From Gp13-AA77 sp036521995 (lineage in GTDB: Bacteria; Acidobacteriota; Terriglobia; UBA7540): DNA of 13,225 bases. A program made the position numbers and the translations under genes. The DNA lies in contig DATDGR010000288.1 of NCBI GenBank assembly GCA_036521995.1, forward strand, positions 1-13,225, written 5' to 3'. Below are positions 1 through 6,736 of the stretch, piece after piece. Each line of letters begins with the position of its first letter. Within the stretch, counting starts at the first letter, position 1. The notes below the pieces were generated by a model. It ran no database searches, had not been told where the DNA came from, and saw only the letters and a list, made by a program, of their open reading frames with translations.

Positions 1-131
1 ACTCCAAAAAAGCTAAAGCCGAGAGCCGAAAGAAGAGTGAACACTTTGGCTGCTGAAGTCGTCTAACGTCGCAATCCTCGCGCCCTTAACCCGGCAGTTC
101 GGGCCGAGGGGACGATACCTGGAGGCGGGTC
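1..131. other. Upstream region of the molybdenum hydroxylase operon
   Basis: This stretch precedes the first recognisable gene. Two + strand frames are open from the left edge and stop within it, at 64-66 and 54-56; either could be the tail of a gene outside the window, and both give short Lys/Arg-rich peptides, so I cannot choose. The last bases carry a good ribosome binding site, GGAGG at 121-125, six bases before the ATG at 132. I could not pick out a convincing -35/-10 pair, so the operon promoter may lie further left. Confidence 0.4.
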
Positions 132-593
132 ATGACCTCGATCACTCTGAAGATCAACGGCAAGGATTACACCAGCAATCTGGACCCCGGCACACCCTTG
201 CTGTGGGTCCTACGCGACACCTTCAATCTCACCGGTACCAAGTACGGGTGTGGCGCCGGTCTCTGCGGCGCTTGCACGGTGCACCTGGACGGCGAGGCCG
301 TGCGCTCCTGCCAAACGCAGGTGGGGTCGGTTGGCGCCAAGAGCATCATCACCATCGAAGGTCTGTCGTCTGGCCGCAACCATCCGGTTCAAGTCGCCTG
401 GATCGCTGAGCAGGTGCCGCAATGCGGCTACTGCCAGTCGGGCCAGATCATGCAGGCGGCGGCGTTTCTGGCTAAGAATCACAAACCTTCCCGTGAAGAG
501 ATCGACCAGGCGATGTCAGGCAACATCTGCCGCTGCGGAACCTATCAGCGGATTCGCCGCGCCATCCAGCGTGCTGCGGGGGAGGTAGCATAA
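132..593 (+). CDS. (2Fe-2S)-binding small subunit of a xanthine dehydrogenase-family molybdenum hydroxylase (IorA-like)
   Basis: This 153-residue protein is the electron-transfer subunit of a molybdenum hydroxylase and passes electrons from the molybdenum centre to an external acceptor. All eight cluster cysteines are visible. C40, C45, C48 and C60 form the plant-ferredoxin-type [2Fe-2S] site. C98, C101, C133 and C135 form the second, four-helix-domain [2Fe-2S] site (motifs QCGYCQSGQ and ICRCGTY). The length is normal for the isoquinoline 1-oxidoreductase alpha subunit group. The start is supported by GGAGG at 121-125. It lacks a signal peptide, although its partner has a Tat signal. Its stop TAA (591-593) is one base from the ATG of the large subunit, and the partner's GGAGGT ribosome site lies inside its last codons, so the two should be translationally coupled. 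The family is clear; the substrate (N-heterocycle, aldehyde or other) cannot be read from the sequence. Confidence 0.95.
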   Translation: MTSITLKINGKDYTSNLDPGTPLLWVLRDTFNLTGTKYGCGAGLCGACTVHLDGEAVRSCQTQVGSVGAKSIITIEGLSSGRNHPVQVAWIAEQVPQCGYCQSGQIMQAAAFLAKNHKPSREEIDQAMSGNICRCGTYQRIRRAIQRAAGEVA

Positions 594-594
594 A

Positions 595-2868
595 ATGGCA
601 ACCCAAGTGGAAGTGAATCGGCGCGAGTTCCTCAAGACTGGCGGGGCTGGCGGCGCCGCCCTCGTTCTCGGCTTCTATCTTCCCTCGCGCAAGTCGCGGA
701 TGTGGGCCGCGCAGGCGGCAGGCTCAGAGGCCTCTAGCGGCCTATTCAAGCCCAACGCCTGGGTTCGCATCACTCCGGATAACCAAATCACGCTGCTGGT
801 CGAGAAGCCGGAAATGGGTCAGGGTCCGCGAACCGCAATCCCTATGATGCTGGCCGACGAGCTTGAGGCCGACTGGTCCAGCATCCACGTGGAGCAGGCG
901 CCTACCATTCCCGACATTTACAAAGGTTTGAGTACCGGCGGCAGCGGAGCGGTAGAGGACACCTGGGACTCCATGCGTAAAGTAGGCGCGCAGGCTCGCG
1001 AAATGCTGGTCACGGCCGCTGCCCAGCAGTGGAGCGCCGAGAAGAAGGACTGCCGCGCTCAGGACAGCGCCGTGATTCACGTTCCGAGCGGCCGGCGCCT
1101 CACCTATGGCGAACTGGTCGAGACCGCTTCAAAGATTCCTGAGATCAAGCCGGACGGCATCCCGCTCAAGGACCCCAAGGACTACCGCTTCATCGGCAAG
1201 GCGGTCCCGCGCACCGACGTGCCCAGCAAGGTTGATGGCACCGCCGCCTTCGGCATCGACGTGCGAGTTCCCGGAATGCTCTACGCCGTGATCGCGCGCT
1301 GCCCCCACTTCGGCGGCAAAATGGTGAGCTTCGATGCCACGGCCGCAAAGGCTGTGCCGGGGGTGCGCGAGGTGTTTGCGGTTGCGCCGCTTTCCCGTCC
1401 CTTGAACACGGCAGGCGGCCTCGCCGTGGTCGCGGACTCCACCTGGTCGGCCATTCAGGGACGCAAGGCTCTCAAGATCACCTGGGACAAAGGTCCGGAC
1501 GGCGACGAAAGCACGGCGAGCCTGCGCAAGCAGATCGAAGGATTGGCTACCGGTCCCGCCACGTTCGTGCCCATCAACCGGGGCGACACTCAGAAGGCGC
1601 TCGACAGCGCCGGGCAGAAGGTGGAGGGGTCTTACGAGCTCGGCTTTCAGGCCCACGCCACCATGGAGCCGATGAATACCACAGTGCACGTGCGTCCCGA
1701 CGGCATCGAGGTGTGGACGCCCACTCAGTGGGCGGATAGGATCCGGGGAACGGTGGCGCAGCTCTCCAAGGTCCCGCCCGAGAAAATAACAGTTCACATG
1801 ACGCTTTCGGGAGGATCGTTCGGCCGGCGCGCCCAATGGGATTATGCCGGTGAGTCCTGGCAGGTGGCCAATGAGGTGAAGCAGCCGGTTCAGTTGCTGT
1901 GGACGCGCGAAGACGATATCCAGCACGATTTCTACCGTCCTTATAGCCATCACCGCCTCACGGGCGGCCTCGATGCCGACGGCAAAATCACGGCATGGTC
2001 GCACCGCGTGGTCTCGACGCCGATTCGTGCCGTGTTCGATGCGCCGGACAGTCTCAAGGACCCGCGCCACGTCGCCCAGCAGGAATTAGGTGGTGCGGAC
2101 GTGCTTCCTTACGGCGTGCCGAACTTCCGGCTGGACTTTGCTCCGTTGCATTCTGCTGTAGGGCGCGCCTGGTGGCGGTCCGTGGAGAGCGGTTGCAACG
2201 CCTTCGCCACGGAGAGCTTCGTCGATGAACTCGCTCACGCTGCCAGACGCGATCCTCTACAGTTCCGGCTCGATCAGCTTGCGGAACAGCGCAAACTCGG
2301 CAAGGAGAACCTTTCGGCAGTGATGTGGCAAGGCGACCCGGCGCTGGACGCGGCGAAACTCGAAGGCGTGCTGAAACTGGCGGCGGAAAAGTCGGGCTGG
2401 GGCAAGCCTTTGCCCGCCGGACACGGTCGCGGCATTGCCGCGTTTTACTCGTTCAACAGTTACATGGCGCACGTCGCTGAAGTGTCGGTCGATAAAGACG
2501 GCACGGTGCGCGTGCATCGCGTCGTAAGCGCCGTTAATTGCGGCACGGCCGTGCACCCTGACGGTGTACGCTCCCAGGCCGAAGGCGCAATCAATTACGC
2601 GCTGACCACGGTGCTCAGTGGCGAGATCACCATCAAAGACGCCGCCGTGGAACAGAGCAACTTCAATGACTATGCTGTGCTGCGCATGGCGCAAGCGCCG
2701 GAGATCGAAGTGCACATCGTGCCCAGCACCGAAAAGCCCACCGGCATGGGCGAACCCGGCGTGCCTCCACTCGCGCCGGCTGTGGCCAACGCCATTTTTG
2801 CCGCTACCGGTGTGAGAGTGCGGCGTCTGCCCCTTGACCCCAAGATCTTCAAGGGTTCGGCCGCTTAG
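595..2868 (+). CDS. Tat-exported molybdopterin-binding large subunit of a molybdenum hydroxylase (IorB-like)
   Basis: This 757-residue catalytic subunit binds the molybdopterin cofactor and hydroxylates a substrate carbon with oxygen from water. The N-terminus carries a twin-arginine signal (NRREFLK, residues 8-14, followed by a Gly/Ala-rich hydrophobic stretch), so the folded holoenzyme should be exported to the periplasm. An aldehyde oxidase/xanthine dehydrogenase a/b hammerhead-like domain covers about residues 200-300. The cofactor-domain signatures GGSFGRR (about 406-412) and NAFATESFVDELA (about 534-546) follow. The C-terminal GMGEPGVPP motif holds Glu720, in the position of the family's catalytic glutamate. 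The GGSFGRR form and the single-chain layout favour the IorB-type branch over true xanthine dehydrogenase. GGAGGT at 581-586 lies eight bases before the ATG. There is no FAD subunit, cytochrome c or XdhC-type maturation gene within the window. Function class is firm; substrate is unknown. Confidence 0.94.
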   Translation: MATQVEVNRREFLKTGGAGGAALVLGFYLPSRKSRMWAAQAAGSEASSGLFKPNAWVRITPDNQITLLVEKPEMGQGPRTAIPMMLADELEADWSSIHVEQAPTIPDIYKGLSTGGSGAVEDTWDSMRKVGAQAREMLVTAAAQQWSAEKKDCRAQDSAVIHVPSGRRLTYGELVETASKIPEIKPDGIPLKDPKDYRFIGKAVPRTDVPSKVDGTAAFGIDVRVPGMLYAVIARCPHFGGKMVSFDATAAKAVPGVREVFAVAPLSRPLNTAGGLAVVADSTWSAIQGRKALKITWDKGPDGDESTASLRKQIEGLATGPATFVPINRGDTQKALDSAGQKVEGSYELGFQAHATMEPMNTTVHVRPDGIEVWTPTQWADRIRGTVAQLSKVPPEKITVHMTLSGGSFGRRAQWDYAGESWQVANEVKQPVQLLWTREDDIQHDFYRPYSHHRLTGGLDADGKITAWSHRVVSTPIRAVFDAPDSLKDPRHVAQQELGGADVLPYGVPNFRLDFAPLHSAVGRAWWRSVESGCNAFATESFVDELAHAARRDPLQFRLDQLAEQRKLGKENLSAVMWQGDPALDAAKLEGVLKLAAEKSGWGKPLPAGHGRGIAAFYSFNSYMAHVAEVSVDKDGTVRVHRVVSAVNCGTAVHPDGVRSQAEGAINYALTTVLSGEITIKDAAVEQSNFNDYAVLRMAQAPEIEVHIVPSTEKPTGMGEPGVPPLAPAVANAIFAATGVRVRRLPLDPKIFKGSAA

Positions 2869-5800
2869 CTACTTGAGGGCTTGCAGACTCGGCTGTATCC
2901 AGGAGAAGAAGAAGCGCGAAACGGAGGGAACCTGGGCCGCGATGACGGTGAACAGAGGGAGGGCGCCAAAGGAGGCTACCCGAACGAAGAAGTCCTTGCC
3001 GAGCTTGCCGGGTTCAGTGGCGGAAAGGCGGCTGAGAACCGCATCCCTTTCCATCTCAGCGTACACTTTGACGACACCCGCGCCAAGGACGAGGAAGACG
3101 GCCGTCATGATCCAGCCAATGGCGTGATGGGCCTGGAAGGGATAGGACTTTAGCGAGATCAGGGAGAGAATGAACCCGGCTGAGATAAAGAACAAAAGGT
3201 ACCGCATTTGAATCGTGACATACCAAATGAAGGCGACATACCGCAGAGCCAGGAACTCCTCGGCGAGGATGCGCACCTTTTCACCCAGGAATCCCTTCTC
3301 CCGGGATTCTTCGGTCAAGTTGGCCTTCTCCTCCGCATCGAGCGATTCCGAGGCCCCGCTCTCCCAAGGGGTCTTCAGGTAGCGACTGGCGATAAGCTCT
3401 CCCGTTTCCTTGATGCTCTTCTGAAGGACGTCCAGGTTTGCCGTTCCCGGACTTCGCTGGCAGGCTTCGTTGGCCAGAATCACCTGCACTTCTTCCCGGA
3501 TCGTGGCAAGCCTGTCACGCAATTCGGGGTCGTCAGTTTCCGAAGCGAGAGAGGCCAGACAATCCACGGCGCGGGTCAGAGCTTCGTAGGGACGGCGCTT
3601 GCCGCCCTGCTGCCAGATTGGCGATGAGGAGAACTGTGAAGGCAGGCGACTGAAGGCCCCGCGAATAGGCAGTTGCTCCAGGCGGCGCAGGATGCTCTTC
3701 AACCGGGACCAGACGTACCAGAAGCGCGCCCAGTTGCTGAAGATCAGCCAGTAAAGGAAGATCAGCAAGGCCTGGTACCAGATCCCGAAACGATAGTTCT
3801 CAAAACTGGCGAAACGATGCGAGGGTCTTGCCAGCAGCACGCCGCAGACAAAGAAGAAGGCCAGCAGGGCCTGGAGCTTTCGGCTGTAGACGAGAAGCTC
3901 TACGCCAGCCTGAGCCTCTCTTTCCATGGTCTTGAACCGGTCATCGACATCCCGGGCAATCACGAGGGGCCTGCCGGAAGCCATCGCCAGCCGATCGAGG
4001 TGCGTCCAGGACCAGACGTAGACGCACGCGAACAGGAATAGCAGAGGAAGCGCCGGTGACACGCCACTGTCCAGTTGGACCGATCGGTAACTGAAGAACA
4101 CGCCGTAGTAATCGCCAGCGGTGGCGCTCCTCCACCACCACAGGCAAAACCAGGCGGAGACCGCCCATGACACTGCCGCCAGCAACACGCCGCCCCACTG
4201 CTGGCGGAGAGCTTCGCCGGCGAGCTTCAACACAAGGGCCGACAGAGCGATGGCCGTCATGATGAGAAGGGTGCCGATTGCGATGGCGAAAGCCTCAGTC
4301 CACGAGGACAGTTGGTAAAGGCGTTGAGCGGGCAGCAGGAGTATCGCCTGAAGCACCAGGAGCGACAGGGTGGCCACCAGCAGAACCATCGCGCGAGGCA
4401 GCACAAATCGACGGTGCCTGCTGGCAAGAATGTCAGCGATAATCTCCCTTACCCTTACATCTCGATCAATGAGTCTGAAGACCTCCAGTCGGCGGTGATT
4501 CCAGAACTGTGCGACCCAGCATCCCAGGATGTGCAAAACGGAAAAGAGGCTCACTGCGCCCCAGACGAGCAGCCAGGCACGGGGCAAGCGCTCACTTCCT
4601 TGCCTCTCCGATCTGGGCATAGGTGTGTCCAGCACGCTCACCGGAGAATAGCCTTCATTTCCGACCACCATCAGCCAAAGTGGCGGCTTAATATCCAGGG
4701 TGCTCTCGGAGGTTTCCGTTTTGGCGTGGGAGCCTAGTCCAAGAGCGTCGGGCGGCTCCGAATCCAAGACCTTCGCGCGCTGGCCCAGCAGCAAGAGAGA
4801 GGCGTTGTACATCGCTTCGGCGTAGCGGCTGGGAAACAGCCGGTGATTCTCGGGAACGGCGACTTGAGAGTCTTCCAGCCCCAATCTCGTCCGCAGCCAG
4901 TCGCGGTTGTGGACAAAGAGCGGATACGAAGTCACAGTCAGAAGGCCCTCGGGCGGGACTTGATCCTGGGCTCGCAGAAAGAGGAGGTCTGCATCCAGGG
5001 TGAAAAGCTGAACGTCAGGCTTCGCCCGCTGGAAAAATTGGATGAGAAAAAGAATGTCGAGAGGGTCGGTAGCGGTGAGCCCAAGGTACTGAATGTCATG
5101 GCGCTCGAGCTCCGCCGCGAGCGACGCCAACTCCAGTTCTTGCCAGAGTGGGGTTTGCTGTTTGGAGAAAGAAGGTGGTACGTCCTCTTCGAAAAGAGGG
5201 GCATCTTTGAGGTTGAGCGGAAGCAATTGGCGAGGTATCGAATTGGAGTCTGAGCTAGAATTGCCGATTCCCGGGGTTGCAACATAGGCCTCCCGTAGAC
5301 GGGAGATCTCTCGCGGAAACTGAAAGTCCAGCGGACTGATGTCAGGGAGATGAGTGTCCCTTGAATTGCGGCGCCGAAAAAACTCGGGCTCGAAGAGATG
5401 TAAGCCATAGGTGGTCTCGCTTTCTGTGACGAGCGCAACTCCTCGAACTGGAACGCCACTCTCGAACCAAAGATAACGCACGAAGTCCGTAAACGCCCGT
5501 GCGTCGTCTTCCAAGGTGGTGCCGAACCGGCAATCTTGGGAGTCGGCCTGAGCGCATCCGAAGCCTGCTCTTAGTTCCTGGACCGCCTTGGAGTCAGTTA
5601 TCGAGCCGCTCGAAATCCGAAAGGATACCGACTTCGGATCTTGCGTCTGGGTCGCGAGCTCTACAGAAGGCACGGAACTCGAGAAGGTGGGACCAGCAAT
5701 TCCGATCGCGCACTGCTTGGGATTGCCCCACGCCTCGCGAATGTGCTGGACGGCATTAGAGAATTGAACCTTACTGATGCCGTAAATGGGACTCTCGCCG

Positions 5801-6411
5801 ACCAGAAAGACTAAGAGCCGCGCTGCGGGAGCATCTTTCTCGGCGCGACGGAAAAGAAGAAGTCCAGGCTCCGTCTCTTTGTGCAGCCGCTCATGCTTCT
5901 CGGCCAGCCGAAAGGAACAGTCGGGTTCCGCTTCAGGTGGGGTGTCGCGCCACGGGAGCCAATAACGGTCGAGGCTGTATCCGGTTTCGAGACCTGCCTC
6001 CACGATGCTGTCAATACTGCGATCAAAGTACAACGCCAGGCGGGTGTGCGCAGGATCGGGTACAGTGGCGATGATTGCCGCCGTGTCGCCGGCTACTTCG
6101 CCCGCGCGCTTCGCCTTGTTCCAGTCTTGTGCAAACGGCTTAACGTTGCCCGGGCCGAGACCGGTTACTTGAAAGGACTTCTCGACCGCCGTCCATGGCC
6201 CATCTTCCTCTACGCAGACGCCCGTTGCTCCCTGGTTTGTATCGGAACCGGAGGCTGGACCTTTGTTCGGAGCGGAGGACTTCTCGATGGAACCCGCCGG
6301 CGAGCTGTTCAGCTCGGCCCCGATCGGCAACAATGACGCCGGGACCGCAGGCCGATATAGCACTCCCGCGATAATGATCATTCCTGCCAGTGAAGCCGAG
6401 AGCCGGCTCAT
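2869..6411 (-). CDS. Large multi-pass membrane protein with a long periplasmic N-terminal region, function unknown
   Basis: This 1180-residue protein is not one I recognise by name. Residues about 8-25 look like a signal peptide (possible cleavage after AVPA). Residues about 26-610 are soluble and presumably periplasmic. Within them, residues about 430-545 alternate hydrophobic strands and amphipathic helices in a way reminiscent of type I periplasmic binding proteins, which is a fold guess only. About ten hydrophobic segments follow, near 612-632, 673-695, 707-730, 740-760, 786-802, 848-862, 876-894, 1068-1088, 1097-1116 and 1144-1165. A charged soluble stretch at about 895-1057 could be cytoplasmic and partly coiled. 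I see no kinase, GGDEF, transporter or protease motif. The start is supported by AAGGAG (6420-6425), eight bases upstream of the ATG. The stop abuts the stop of the convergent oxidoreductase gene. A ligand-sensing or transport-related role is possible but unproven. Confidence 0.85.
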   Translation of the reverse strand: MSRLSASLAGMIIIAGVLYRPAVPASLLPIGAELNSSPAGSIEKSSAPNKGPASGSDTNQGATGVCVEEDGPWTAVEKSFQVTGLGPGNVKPFAQDWNKAKRAGEVAGDTAAIIATVPDPAHTRLALYFDRSIDSIVEAGLETGYSLDRYWLPWRDTPPEAEPDCSFRLAEKHERLHKETEPGLLLFRRAEKDAPAARLLVFLVGESPIYGISKVQFSNAVQHIREAWGNPKQCAIGIAGPTFSSSVPSVELATQTQDPKSVSFRISSGSITDSKAVQELRAGFGCAQADSQDCRFGTTLEDDARAFTDFVRYLWFESGVPVRGVALVTESETTYGLHLFEPEFFRRRNSRDTHLPDISPLDFQFPREISRLREAYVATPGIGNSSSDSNSIPRQLLPLNLKDAPLFEEDVPPSFSKQQTPLWQELELASLAAELERHDIQYLGLTATDPLDILFLIQFFQRAKPDVQLFTLDADLLFLRAQDQVPPEGLLTVTSYPLFVHNRDWLRTRLGLEDSQVAVPENHRLFPSRYAEAMYNASLLLLGQRAKVLDSEPPDALGLGSHAKTETSESTLDIKPPLWLMVVGNEGYSPVSVLDTPMPRSERQGSERLPRAWLLVWGAVSLFSVLHILGCWVAQFWNHRRLEVFRLIDRDVRVREIIADILASRHRRFVLPRAMVLLVATLSLLVLQAILLLPAQRLYQLSSWTEAFAIAIGTLLIMTAIALSALVLKLAGEALRQQWGGVLLAAVSWAVSAWFCLWWWRSATAGDYYGVFFSYRSVQLDSGVSPALPLLFLFACVYVWSWTHLDRLAMASGRPLVIARDVDDRFKTMEREAQAGVELLVYSRKLQALLAFFFVCGVLLARPSHRFASFENYRFGIWYQALLIFLYWLIFSNWARFWYVWSRLKSILRRLEQLPIRGAFSRLPSQFSSSPIWQQGGKRRPYEALTRAVDCLASLASETDDPELRDRLATIREEVQVILANEACQRSPGTANLDVLQKSIKETGELIASRYLKTPWESGASESLDAEEKANLTEESREKGFLGEKVRILAEEFLALRYVAFIWYVTIQMRYLLFFISAGFILSLISLKSYPFQAHHAIGWIMTAVFLVLGAGVVKVYAEMERDAVLSRLSATEPGKLGKDFFVRVASFGALPLFTVIAAQVPSVSRFFFSWIQPSLQALK

Positions 6412-6414
6412 CGC

Positions 6415-6582
6415 TTATTCTCCTTCCTCGGTTTCGAGCGCGTGGCGACGCCGCATTCCCCCGGCGAGCGCTTCGTGCTCTGAGCCGGTCTGGGCGCGCG
6501 GCCAGCGCGTGTCGTACAGCAGCAGTTGTCGAACATGGGGTCTGGCAGGTAGGGAACGGCGGCAAAGACAGACTTTGATCAA
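6415..6582 (-). CDS. Possible small gene (55 residues, TTG start) upstream of the large membrane protein
   Basis: This is a candidate only. The frame starts with TTG at 6580-6582, preceded by GGGGAG at 6587-6592, and ends with TAA at 6415-6417, three bases before the ATG of the 1180-residue gene. The last codons form that gene's AAGGAG ribosome site, an arrangement typical of translational coupling. The 3' two thirds show the strong G/C third-position bias of the neighbouring genes. The product is Arg- and Glu-rich, with no membrane segment and no family I know. A promoter-like pair ends about 28 bases upstream of the TTG, which would give a short normal leader. Against it: the TTG start, small size, lower third-position GC in the first third, and no recognisable homology. 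It could instead be a leader or a gene remnant. Confidence 0.35.
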   Translation of the reverse strand: MIKVCLCRRSLPARPHVRQLLLYDTRWPRAQTGSEHEALAGGMRRRHALETEEGE

Positions 6583-6601
6583 GATTCTCCCCTCGATTTC
6601 T

Positions 6602-6625
6602 CGGTCGGTAATATACAACCGACCG
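6602..6625. promoter_or_regulatory. Operator-like inverted repeat, 8 bp arms, in the divergent spacer
   Basis: The arms CGGTCGGT (6602-6609) and ACCGACCG (6618-6625) are perfect inverted repeats separated by an AT-rich 8-base spacer. The spacer contains the AATATA (6610-6615) that reads TATATT, a good -10, on the minus strand. A dyad centred on a -10 box is the usual layout for a repressor operator. The repeat lies in the region shared by the divergent membrane-protein and hydrolase genes, so it could affect both. No regulator gene is adjacent, and a chance dyad cannot be excluded. Confidence 0.45.
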
Positions 6626-6638
6626 TCTTCGCATACAA
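6610..6638 (-). promoter_or_regulatory. Possible sigma-70 promoter for the membrane-protein transcript
   Basis: On the minus strand TTGTAT (6633-6638) and TATATT (6610-6615) are separated by 17 bases. The -10 matches consensus at five of six positions; the -35 matches only TTG. Transcription would start near 6603, just upstream of the possible small gene and about 190 bases before the 1180-residue gene. The -10 sits in the spacer of the inverted repeat at 6602-6625. Confidence 0.4.
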
Positions 6639-6736
6639 TGGTCCCGTCGTGGTTTCCGGTTGCAATTGTTGGCCGGCAGTTCTGGGATTGGCTGCCAAGG
6701 CTTGTTTCTTTCGGAAGGCTCTTCGTGCTAAGACAT

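Noticed and set aside
1..66. Tail of an upstream gene
   Set aside because: Two different + frames are open from the edge with similar composition, so neither can be called.
1129..2070. A 313-codon minus-strand frame inside the molybdopterin subunit
   Set aside because: It is antisense to a clearly conserved gene, His/Arg-rich and lacks any family signature.
6263..6736. Extension of the secreted hydrolase by 158 codons upstream
   Set aside because: It would overlap the start of the divergent gene, is low-complexity Ser/Arg-rich, and would bury the signal peptide that begins at 6737.
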